Positions 16,914 through 23,870 of a DNA stretch of 34,468 nucleotides are shown here, piece by piece (the stretch's first letter is position 1; each line of letters opens with the position of its first letter). Below the pieces are notes generated by a model that saw nothing but the letters and a program-made list of their open reading frames with translations, was not told the DNA's origin and did not search any database. The translations under genes and the position numbers were made by a program. This DNA comes from an uncultured Erysipelotrichaceae bacterium (GTDB taxonomy: Bacteria > Bacillota_I > Bacilli_A > RFN20 > CAG-826): assembly GCA_902794835.1 (NCBI GenBank), contig CADBIO010000008.1, forward strand, positions 1 through 34,468, given 5' to 3'.

Positions 16914-16920
16914 CTAAGAA
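16898..16920. promoter_or_regulatory. Perfect 9-5-9 inverted repeat over the -35 box (candidate operator)
   Basis: TTCTTAGTT-attga-AACTAAGAA, with both 9-base arms perfect, encloses the -35 hexamer of the FAD operon. No T-run follows on either strand, so it is not a terminator. Repressor or activator binding is inferred. Confidence 0.55.
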
Positions 16921-16965
16921 AAACAAAAATTTCGCAATCGAATGGCTTTTTGGCTTTTCCTTAAC

Positions 16966-17003
16966 AAAAAATAAAAAGAAAAGGCCCAGCCTAAGGTTGA
17001 GCC
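16966..17003 (-). terminator. Intrinsic terminator of pnp
   Basis: On the minus strand a stem of GGCTCA with TGGGCC (one G-T pair, plus a further C-G pair after one mismatch) is followed by TTTTCTTTTTATTTTTT. It starts about 20 bp after the pnp stop. Confidence 0.85.
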
Positions 17004-17023
17004 TGATCTCTAAAGGGTGAAAA

Positions 17024-19273
17024 TTAGCGACGATTGCCACCACGGTTTCCGCCGTTTCTTGGCTTGCCACCATGGTCATGGGTTCCGCCATTGCGTGGGC
17101 CTGCTGGACGTTCTGGGCGCTCTGGGCGTTCCACGAAATCGGCAGGTTTTTCAATGAATTCACGGTGCGAGAGCTTGATCTTTCCTTCTTCCAAGCCGAT
17201 GACTACGACTTTGAGGGTGTCGCCAACTTTCACGAAATTATTGGCGTCATCGACATATTTCCAATCTAAACGGGACACGTGGCAAAGACCATCGGTGTCG
17301 CCGAAGAGGTTGACAAAGGCACCATAATTCTCGACGCGAGTGACCTTTCCTTCGTAGATTTCACCGACTTTGGCTTCACGGACGATGTCATCGATTCTTT
17401 GTCTGGCTTTTTCAATCATCGCCTTATCGGTGTGATAAATCGTGACTTTGCCAGAATCTTCGACGTCAATCTTGACTTGGCCGCAGGTAGCGATGATGTC
17501 ATTGATGACTTTGCCACCGGTTCCGATGACTTCGCGGATCTTGTCTGGATCGATATTGAAAGTCACCATCTTTGGCGCATATTTGCTGACTTCCTTGCGT
17601 GGAGCAGGGATTGCTTTTTCCATGACTTCGCGGATTTCGGCGCGGGCTTTGTTGGCTTGGGCAAGAGCTTCGCTTAAAACATCGCGGGTGACACCATGGA
17701 TTTTAATGTCCATCTGGAGGGCGGTAATACCATTTTTGGTGCCAGCGCATTTGAAATCCATATCGCCGAAATGGTCTTCCATGCCCTGGATATCCGTAAG
17801 AATCGTGTAATGGTTGGTTTCTTTGTCTGGTGCACGGCTTGGATCGTCGGTGATTAAGCCCATGGCGATGCCAGAAACGGTTCCTTTGATCGGAACGCCT
17901 GCTGCCATCAAAGACATGCAGGAAGCGCAGATGGAAGCTTGCGAAGAAGAGCCGTTGGATTCGACAACATCAGCCACACAACGGATGGTGTATGGGAATT
18001 CTTCGATGGATGGGATGACATAGCTTAAGGCTCTCTCGCCTAAGGCGCCATGACCGATTTCGCGACGTCCTGGGCGTCCCATTCTGCCAATTTCACCGAC
18101 CGAATAAGGTGGGAAATTATATTGATGCATGAAAGTCTTGTTGCCTTCCCCTGTCAAAGAATCGATGATTTGAGCGTCAGAAAGAGGGCCTAGGGTTGTC
18201 GTGGAGATAACTTGGGTCTGGCCACGGGTGAACATTGCCGAGCCATGGGCTCTAGGAAGCAAATCGACTTGAGCGTCGAGAGGACGGATTTCGTCGACTT
18301 TACGGCCATCCGGTCTCACTTTGTCTTCAATGATCAAACGTCTGACCTCTTGGGCAACCATCCCTTCAAGGATGTCATTGACCATCATCATAGTGGCGTT
18401 ATGGTCTTTCTCGGTGTCATATTCCCTGGCATCATAATCGTCGAGGATTTCGTTCTTTAAGGCATCGATCTTATCTTGTCTTTCCAACTTATCCATCGTG
18501 TGGTCGATGGCATCAACCATACGATCATTGATACGGGAATAGATATCTTTCTTGATTTCTGGGTCCGGTGCGTAAAGTTGAATTTCGCGCTTTGGCTTGC
18601 CAACCGCTTGGATGATTTTTTCTTGGAATTCGCAAAGTCTCTTGATTGCTTCATGGCCAAACATGATGGCATCAAGCATCTCTTCTTCTGGGACTTCGGC
18701 GGCGCCAGCTTCCACCATCATGATGGCTTCTTTTGTGCCAGCCACGGTTAAATTGATGTCAGAAAGTGCCTTTTCATCGACGCTTGGATCGATGATGAAT
18801 TTGCCATTGATTCTTCCGACGACAACACCAGCGACTGGGCCATCGAAAGGAATGTCAGAGATGCAAAGGGCTAAAGAAGCACCTAACATCGCAGCCATTT
18901 CCTGTGGGCAGGCTGGGTCACAAGACATGACCGTGTTGACCAATTGCACTTCATTGCGGAAACCTTCGGCAAATAAAGGACGGATTGGACGGTCAATCAA
19001 ACGCGCAGAAAGGGTTTGATGGGCGTCAGGAGAACCTTCGCGGCGAAGGAAGCTTTGCGGGATTTTCCCCGAGGCGTATTGCTTTTCGATATAGTCGACG
19101 GTCAATGGGAAGAAATCTCCCCCTTTTGGTTCATCGGCGCAGCAAGCCGTCGATAAGACGACCGTATCGCCGAATCTGACGAAGACCGCACCGTCAGCTT
19201 GTTTGGCGATCTCCCCGGTTTCGATTTGAAGGTGACGACCTTCAAATTCCATTTCGAATACTTGTTTACTCAT
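17024..19273 (-). CDS. pnp: Polyribonucleotide nucleotidyltransferase (PNPase)
   Basis: A 749-residue PNPase that degrades RNA 3' to 5' phosphorolytically. Two RNase PH-like cores are present. The second contains the catalytic-core segments FTRGQTQVI and GDMDFK. The C-terminal KH domain follows, with IGTGGK in place of the usual IGPGGK. The S1 domain is GEIYEGKVTRVENYGAF onwards, and a short Arg/Gly/Asn-rich tail ends the protein. The length is slightly above the usual ~700-720 because of the tail. An AAGGA SD precedes the ATG. In B. subtilis pnp follows rpsO in one region; here each has its own promoter and terminator. Confidence 0.97.
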   Translation of the reverse strand: MSKQVFEMEFEGRHLQIETGEIAKQADGAVFVRFGDTVVLSTACCADEPKGGDFFPLTVDYIEKQYASGKIPQSFLRREGSPDAHQTLSARLIDRPIRPLFAEGFRNEVQLVNTVMSCDPACPQEMAAMLGASLALCISDIPFDGPVAGVVVGRINGKFIIDPSVDEKALSDINLTVAGTKEAIMMVEAGAAEVPEEEMLDAIMFGHEAIKRLCEFQEKIIQAVGKPKREIQLYAPDPEIKKDIYSRINDRMVDAIDHTMDKLERQDKIDALKNEILDDYDAREYDTEKDHNATMMMVNDILEGMVAQEVRRLIIEDKVRPDGRKVDEIRPLDAQVDLLPRAHGSAMFTRGQTQVISTTTLGPLSDAQIIDSLTGEGNKTFMHQYNFPPYSVGEIGRMGRPGRREIGHGALGERALSYVIPSIEEFPYTIRCVADVVESNGSSSQASICASCMSLMAAGVPIKGTVSGIAMGLITDDPSRAPDKETNHYTILTDIQGMEDHFGDMDFKCAGTKNGITALQMDIKIHGVTRDVLSEALAQANKARAEIREVMEKAIPAPRKEVSKYAPKMVTFNIDPDKIREVIGTGGKVINDIIATCGQVKIDVEDSGKVTIYHTDKAMIEKARQRIDDIVREAKVGEIYEGKVTRVENYGAFVNLFGDTDGLCHVSRLDWKYVDDANNFVKVGDTLKVVVIGLEEGKIKLSHREFIEKPADFVERPERPERPAGPRNGGTHDHGGKPRNGGNRGGNRR

Positions 19274-19303
19274 TCATTTTTCCTTTTTTCAGTATACGTG
19301 GGA

Positions 19304-19331
19304 ATTGTAACACACTTATCTTTAGATAAGT
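19304..19331 (-). promoter_or_regulatory. pnp promoter with 8-2-8 inverted repeat
   Basis: A minus-strand extended -10, TGTTACAAT (hexamer 19304-19309), is preceded by the inverted repeat ACTTATCT-tt-AGATAAGT (19314-19331), which occupies the spacer and -35 area. There is no good -35 hexamer, as expected for an extended -10 promoter. The repeat is a candidate operator. Confidence 0.5.
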
Positions 19332-19450
19332 AGTTTTAATAGAAAAAACCGACAAATAAAAGGTTCGAAAAAGATAACAATGAGACGAAATTTCCCTCTA
19401 TCCCCTACTTTTTTCCTTTTCTGCTGCCCAATCATTAGGACCGAGCCATC

Positions 19451-19489
19451 ATAAAATAAAAACCCCACATCAGTTGAAATGATGCGGGG
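19451..19489 (-). terminator. Intrinsic terminator of rpsO
   Basis: A 10-bp stem (CCCCGCATCA/TGATGTGGGG on the minus strand, one G-T pair) has a 7-nt loop and then TTTTTATTTTAT. It ends the rpsO transcript before the pnp promoter. Confidence 0.92.
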
Positions 19490-19538
19490 ATTTAGGCTGA
19501 TTAGGCTTGTTTTTGTCGATCTTCAACTCAGGGCAAAA

Positions 19539-19805
19539 TTATTTGCGGAGTTTGAGAGATTCGATCAAAGAAGCATAGGCTTCGTGGTCATTTTTCTCAA
19601 GATAAGCCAAGAGAGAACGACGTTTTCCGACGAGTTCGGAAAGAGAACGTTTGGCAACTGCGTCGCCTTTGTTCTTCTTGAGATGGGCAGTGAGCTCGGA
19701 GATTCTCTTGGTGAGAATAGCGACCTGAACCTGAGTATTGCCGGTATCTTTTACGTCTTTACCGTACTTTTGGACGATTACGTTCTTTTCTTCTTTCGTA
19801 AGCAT
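19539..19805 (-). CDS. rpsO: 30S ribosomal protein S15
   Basis: An 88-residue S15, the primary 16S rRNA-binding protein of the platform. The sequence is typical, from MLTKEEKNVIVQKYGKDVKDTGNTQ... to LIESLKLRK, with the conserved TGNTQVQVAILTKRI and GKRRSLLAYL segments. The SD is AAAGGAG. It has a good promoter about 80 nt upstream of the ATG and a strong terminator, so it is a monocistronic unit. S15 often controls its own mRNA; see the leader. Confidence 0.98.
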   Translation of the reverse strand: MLTKEEKNVIVQKYGKDVKDTGNTQVQVAILTKRISELTAHLKKNKGDAVAKRSLSELVGKRRSLLAYLEKNDHEAYASLIESLKLRK

Positions 19806-19885
19806 GTTGAATTTTCTCCTTTCGAACGTGACTTAGCAGTGTCTAAGTTTAGTCCAAGAGAGGGGCTAAACAAGGGCACGCCGCA
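19806..19885 (-). promoter_or_regulatory. rpsO 5' leader with two overlapping hairpins (possible S15 autoregulation)
   Basis: The leader can form GTTTAG/CTAAAC (19847-19852 with 19866-19871) or CTTAG/CTAAG (19832-19836 with 19843-19847), sharing a base. S15 leaders in several bacteria fold into alternative structures that bind S15. Similarity to a known class is not shown here. Confidence 0.35.
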
Positions 19886-19891
19886 AGAAAG

Positions 19892-19920
19892 AATATACGG
19901 TTTTGCCTTGACAAAATCAA
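19892..19920 (-). promoter_or_regulatory. rpsO promoter
   Basis: Minus-strand TTGATT (19915-19920), a 17-bp spacer and TATATT (19892-19897) form a good sigma-A-type promoter with a start near 19885. Confidence 0.7.
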
Positions 19921-19961
19921 TAAAGAAATGCGCTTTTTTGCTCTTTTTTGTGTTTTTTTGA

Positions 19962-19990
19962 TTGCACCTACGCACGCACGAGCCTAAAAT
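19962..19990 (+). promoter_or_regulatory. typA promoter
   Basis: TTGCAC (19962-19967), a 17-bp spacer and TAAAAT (19985-19990). The predicted start near 19997 gives a leader of about 25 nt containing AAGGAGG. Confidence 0.65.
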
Positions 19991-20021
19991 TGACAAGGCT
20001 TTGCGCCAAGGAGGGTACATT

Positions 20022-21869
20022 ATGGATATGAGGAACATTGCGATTATCGCGCACGTTGACCATGGAAAAACCACGTTGGTGAATTCCTTGCTCACCTCTT
20101 CCCACACGTTCCGCGACAACGAGGAAGTGCAAGATCGTATGTTAGATTCGAATCCCTTGGAGCACGAAAGAGGGATCACGATTTTAGCCAAAACCACCGC
20201 GGTTATATATAACAATACGAAAATCAACATCGTCGACACCCCAGGGCACGCCGATTTCGGGGGCGAAGTCGAACGTATCATGCATATGGTCGACGGCTGT
20301 CTTTTGCTGGTAGATGCTTACGAAGGCACCATGCCACAGACCCGTTTTGTCTTAAAAAACGCTCTTGAAAATCATATTAAGCCTATCGTTGTCATCAACA
20401 AAATCGATCGTCCTAATGGGGACGGCCAAAAAGCGGTAGATGAGGTTTTGGATTTATTCATTGAGTTAGGAGCGCCAGACGATTTGCTGGATTTCCCAGT
20501 TTGTTACGTCTCCGCTTTAAATAACACTTCTTCTCTTGATCCAGACCCTGCCACCCAAAAGCCAGGGATGGACTGCCTATTCGATCTGATTCTCAAAAAC
20601 ATCCCCGCCCCAAAATGTGAGCCAGAGAAACCATTCCAGTGGCAAAGCGCTTTGCTAGATTACAACGATTTCGTCGGAAGAATCGGCATTGGCACCGTAA
20701 GGCGTGGCTCGATTCATGTCGGCGATACCGTCACGGATTTGCGAAAAGATGGCACGATTTCTCATTTCAAAGTCATGAAGTTATATACCTTCTTGGGCAT
20801 GAACCGAAACGAAGTCAACGAAGTCCAATCGGGTGACATCTGTGGGATTGCGGGCTTGCCAGATATGGGAGTTTCGGACACGATTTGCGATCCGAAATGC
20901 GTCGAAGCCTTGCCTCCTCTTCGTGTCGATGAGCCGACATTGCAGATGGAATTTGGCACCAACTCTTCCCCACTTCGCGGACAAGATGGCAAGAAAGTCA
21001 CCGCCCGTGTCATCGAAGAGAGACTTTATCAGGAAACGCAACGAGACGTTTCCTTGAAATTCTCCCGCATTCCCAACACGGAACGCTGGGTCGTTTCTGG
21101 CCGTGGTGAACTTCATTTGGGCGTTTTGATCGAAACCATGAGACGGGAAGGCTATGAATTGGAAGTTTCCAAGCCGCAAGTCATTATCAAAGAGATCGAC
21201 GGCGTCAAATGTGAGCCATTCGAGGATTTGCAAATCGATGTCCCGAACGAATTCGTCGGTGATATGATGACCACCTTGGGCGCGCGCGGAGGCATCTTAG
21301 GAGATATGGATGATAATGGGATCACCACCCGCCTTAATTATGTCATCCCTTCTCGCGGCTTAATCGGATTCATCTCCAATTTCATGACGATGACCAAGGG
21401 ATATGGCATCATCAACCATATGTTCAAAGAATATCGCCCTATGTTGAAAACCGACATTGGGGAACGGAATATCGGGGTTATCGTAGCTACGGACAAAGGT
21501 CAAAACCAAGCCACTTCGTATGCGCTGCAGAAAGTCGAAGAACACGGAACGATGTTTATCGTCCCTGGGGATATCTGCTACGAAGGGATGATCGTCGGCG
21601 AGCATCGTTATCCGGTGGATATCGCCGTCAATTGCACCCAAGCCAAGCCAATGACCAACGTCCGTTCTTCCACGCGTGAATTGATGATTGTCTTGAAAGC
21701 CCCTCGCAAAATGTCGCTGGAAGCTTGCCTCGATTACATCAATTCGGATGAATTGGTCGAAATCACGCCTCATGCGATTCGGATGAGAAAGAGAATTCTC
21801 GACACTTCGGAACGAAAGAAATTCGATGCCCATCAAAAGGCAGCCAAAGAGGCGATGGGAAATCATTAA
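20022..21869 (+). CDS. typA: Translational GTPase TypA/BipA
   Basis: A 615-residue ribosome-associated GTPase involved in ribosome assembly and stress or cold growth. The start at 20022 is set by the AAGGAGG SD and by the family N-terminus MRNIAIIAHVDHGKTT; the 20 upstream in-frame codons overlap the promoter. The G motifs are AHVDHGKT (G1), DTPGHADF (G3) and NKIDR (G4). The elongation-factor-like domain V and the TypA-specific C-terminal domain are complete. It is a single-gene unit, with promoter and terminator, inserted on the opposite strand between ribF and rpsO. Confidence 0.97.
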   Translation: MDMRNIAIIAHVDHGKTTLVNSLLTSSHTFRDNEEVQDRMLDSNPLEHERGITILAKTTAVIYNNTKINIVDTPGHADFGGEVERIMHMVDGCLLLVDAYEGTMPQTRFVLKNALENHIKPIVVINKIDRPNGDGQKAVDEVLDLFIELGAPDDLLDFPVCYVSALNNTSSLDPDPATQKPGMDCLFDLILKNIPAPKCEPEKPFQWQSALLDYNDFVGRIGIGTVRRGSIHVGDTVTDLRKDGTISHFKVMKLYTFLGMNRNEVNEVQSGDICGIAGLPDMGVSDTICDPKCVEALPPLRVDEPTLQMEFGTNSSPLRGQDGKKVTARVIEERLYQETQRDVSLKFSRIPNTERWVVSGRGELHLGVLIETMRREGYELEVSKPQVIIKEIDGVKCEPFEDLQIDVPNEFVGDMMTTLGARGGILGDMDDNGITTRLNYVIPSRGLIGFISNFMTMTKGYGIINHMFKEYRPMLKTDIGERNIGVIVATDKGQNQATSYALQKVEEHGTMFIVPGDICYEGMIVGEHRYPVDIAVNCTQAKPMTNVRSSTRELMIVLKAPRKMSLEACLDYINSDELVEITPHAIRMRKRILDTSERKKFDAHQKAAKEAMGNH

Positions 21870-21873
21870 GGAA

Positions 21874-21906
21874 AAAAGCACTTCCTCGCTAAAGTGCTTT
21901 TAATTT
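21874..21906 (+). terminator. Intrinsic terminator of typA
   Basis: The 10-bp stem AAAAGCACTT/AAGTGCTTTT is followed by TTTTAATTTT. It begins 4 nt after the typA stop. The A-rich left side may also act on ribF transcripts. Confidence 0.88.
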
Positions 21907-21917
21907 TGTACCTTTGC

Positions 21918-21940
21918 AATATTGTTTAGGTAACAATATT
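21918..21940. repeat. 9-5-9 inverted repeat in an AT-rich convergent spacer
   Basis: AATATTGTT-taggt-AACAATATT has perfect arms. The spacer 21907-22042, between the convergent typA and ribF, is very AT-rich and repeats the short motif TTAGGTAA/TTACCT several times. No gene was seen in it. Confidence 0.7.
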
Positions 21941-22042
21941 AACTTTATTTATCGTGTATTTTTATTACCTATATTATTAAAATGTTATCTTTTTACCTTT
22001 TAACTAATATTTAGGTAATTAATATATTCGTAACTTACTACT

Positions 22043-22948
22043 TTATTTAATACCTTTTCTTTCAAAATAATGCTGATCGTAATCCAATTGGGATTTCAAC
22101 TTTTCCAAGGAGCCGAAGTCCTTTTCTTCCCGCATCCAGGAAAGGAAAGAGATGGCGATTTCTTTCCCATAAAGATCGCCATCGAAATCCAGAAGATGGC
22201 TTTCGACGATCGGATGATTCAAACGGCCCACGGTTGGATTGCTTCCCACGTTGATGATAGAACGATAAGATTTGCCACCGATGGTCGTATAGCCAGCATA
22301 AACCCCTACTTTTGGCAAGACGTAAGGGGCCTCTAGGGCAAGGTTTGCCGTTGGGAAACCGATATTCCTTCCATTTCCCAATCCACGAACGACTTTGCCT
22401 TTGATTTCATAACAATATCCCAGTTCTTGATTGGCTTTCTCGATCTCTCCCTTTTGGAGATATTGAATGATGTTTCGAGTCGCGATTTTTTCGCCGTTAT
22501 TTTGCAATAAAGGCAGGGCCAGAACTTCGAATTGTTCTGTTAAATCCTTGACATCCCCTTCCGCCCGATAGCCAAACGAATAATCGGTTCCGACGACGAT
22601 AAGGCTAGGATCCATCGGTTTTAAAACCCGGTCGATGAATTCTTGCTTCCGTAAAGCCAAGAACGATAAATCGGTATGGACGATATAAGCCCGGTCAACT
22701 CCGAAAGAAGAAAAACGGGAAAGTTTGTCTTCCAAAGAGGTCAAGATTTGATGAGATTTGCCAAGTGAGGGGATCAAATCGGCCGGATTGGCGTCAAAAA
22801 GCAAGACACCGACCAAGGAAAAACGTTCTTTGGCCGCCTTGATCAAAGTCTGATGCCCGCGATGGACCCCATCGAAATTCCCTAACAGCAAGGCCCCTTT
22901 TTTGATGTCAGGAATCGATTCCCCCAGGCGAAAGAAGATCTTTTCCAT
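22043..22948 (-). CDS. ribF: Bifunctional riboflavin kinase/FAD synthetase
   Basis: A 301-residue two-domain enzyme making FMN from riboflavin and then FAD. The N-terminal nucleotidyltransferase has GNFDGVHRGH at 23-32 and VVGTDYSFGYRAEGD near 118-132. The C-terminal flavokinase has GRNIGFPTANL at 193-203 and the EIKGKVVRGLGNG entry at 181-193. Its ATG shares a base with the truB TGA (TGATG). It supplies the cofactor used by the FAD oxidoreductases of the window. Confidence 0.96.
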   Translation of the reverse strand: MEKIFFRLGESIPDIKKGALLLGNFDGVHRGHQTLIKAAKERFSLVGVLLFDANPADLIPSLGKSHQILTSLEDKLSRFSSFGVDRAYIVHTDLSFLALRKQEFIDRVLKPMDPSLIVVGTDYSFGYRAEGDVKDLTEQFEVLALPLLQNNGEKIATRNIIQYLQKGEIEKANQELGYCYEIKGKVVRGLGNGRNIGFPTANLALEAPYVLPKVGVYAGYTTIGGKSYRSIINVGSNPTVGRLNHPIVESHLLDFDGDLYGKEIAISFLSWMREEKDFGSLEKLKSQLDYDQHYFERKGIK

Positions 22949-23799
22949 CAGAAAAGTCCCCTTTCTGGTTTGTAAGTCAAAGTGTCTTGGACCTTCACGT
23001 AAATCGCCAAGGCCTTTCCCTCTTTTTTCATCACGATGCGTTCTCCCAAATCTTTTCCAACATAGACCATTCTTCCATTCATAATGTCGGCAAAATCCTC
23101 GTCTTCCTGGATTTCAAGCGACGGAAAAGGAAGATAAGAGGAAGGGTCGAGAAGATGATTTTCGTTTGCTTCTGACAATGAAATCGCGTCTTTGACATCA
23201 AAATCCCCCAGCCTGGTCCGTTTCAACGAAGAAAGATAACCTACCGTGCCTAATTTTTCGGCGATATCTTCGCCTAACGTCCGAATATAGGTGCCTCTTG
23301 AAACCACGCATTCAAACACGATTTCCTTTTCCCGATAAGAAAGAAGATGGATGGAATCGATGCGGATTTTCCTCGGCTTTCGTTCGACTTCTATCCCATG
23401 GTGGGCTTTTTGATATAATGGGACGCCATCGATTTTGATTGCGCTGAACATCGGAGGAATCTGCTCCCCTTCCCCTAAAAAGGAAGCCAAAACGGAATTG
23501 ATTTTATTTTCCTCTAAAAAAGGCGCCTCTTTGCTTTCCAAGACCTCTCCTTCCGGGTCTCCGGTGGAGGTCTTTTGCCCTAAAACCAGGGTAGCGATAT
23601 ATTTTTTCTTGGAATCGTCAAGATAGGTCAGAAATTTCGTCCCTTTGTTGATCCCGATGACCAACAAGCCTTCGGCAAAAGGATCCAAAGTCCCCAGATG
23701 GCCGACTTTTTTTGTTGAAAAAAGATTCCCAAGATGATTGTCCACTTGGCGAGAAGTCATCCCTTTTTCTTTGTTGATTAAGATAATTCCGTCTTTCAT
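22948..23799 (-). CDS. truB: tRNA pseudouridine(55) synthase
   Basis: A 283-residue TruB that makes pseudouridine 55 in the T loop of tRNAs. The motif HLGTLDPFAEGLL contains the catalytic Asp39. The LINKEKGMTS opening and the RGTYIRTLGEDIAEKLG segment are typical, and a short C-terminal PUA-like part follows. It precedes ribF in the classic truB-ribF pair, but it is cut off from rbfA by an inserted gene on the other strand. It has a TATAAT 8 nt before the ATG and no SD. Confidence 0.96.
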   Translation of the reverse strand: MKDGIILINKEKGMTSRQVDNHLGNLFSTKKVGHLGTLDPFAEGLLVIGINKGTKFLTYLDDSKKKYIATLVLGQKTSTGDPEGEVLESKEAPFLEENKINSVLASFLGEGEQIPPMFSAIKIDGVPLYQKAHHGIEVERKPRKIRIDSIHLLSYREKEIVFECVVSRGTYIRTLGEDIAEKLGTVGYLSSLKRTRLGDFDVKDAISLSEANENHLLDPSSYLPFPSLEIQEDEDFADIMNGRMVYVGKDLGERIVMKKEGKALAIYVKVQDTLTYKPERGLF

Positions 23800-23807
23800 G
23801 CTTAACT

Positions 23808-23813
23808 ATTATA
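23808..23813 (-). promoter_or_regulatory. -10 box (TATAAT) 8 nt upstream of truB
   Basis: A consensus TATAAT on the minus strand, 8 nt before ATG 23799. The intervening bases (agttaagc) have no SD. Confidence 0.5.
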
Positions 23814-23858
23814 GAAGAAAAGTAGTCTTTCCGCCTAAAAAGAACGTCTCAAATGCGG

Positions 23859-23864
23859 TAAAAT
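23859..23864 (+). promoter_or_regulatory. -10 box (TAAAAT) 6 nt upstream of the TtcA-like gene
   Basis: TAAAAT followed by ctttct and ATG 23871. There is no SD and no clear -35 box. Confidence 0.4.
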
Positions 23865-23870
23865 CTTTCT

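Noticed and set aside
16901-16980. Palindrome at 16898-16920 as a terminator for pnp or the FAD operon
   Set aside because: No T-run follows on either strand, and pnp has its own terminator just beyond. The position over the -35 box favours an operator.
19962-20021. 20-codon N-terminal extension of typA
   Set aside because: It overlaps the TTGCAC/TAAAAT promoter. AAGGAGG and the conserved MRNIAIIAHVDHGKT start lie at 20022.
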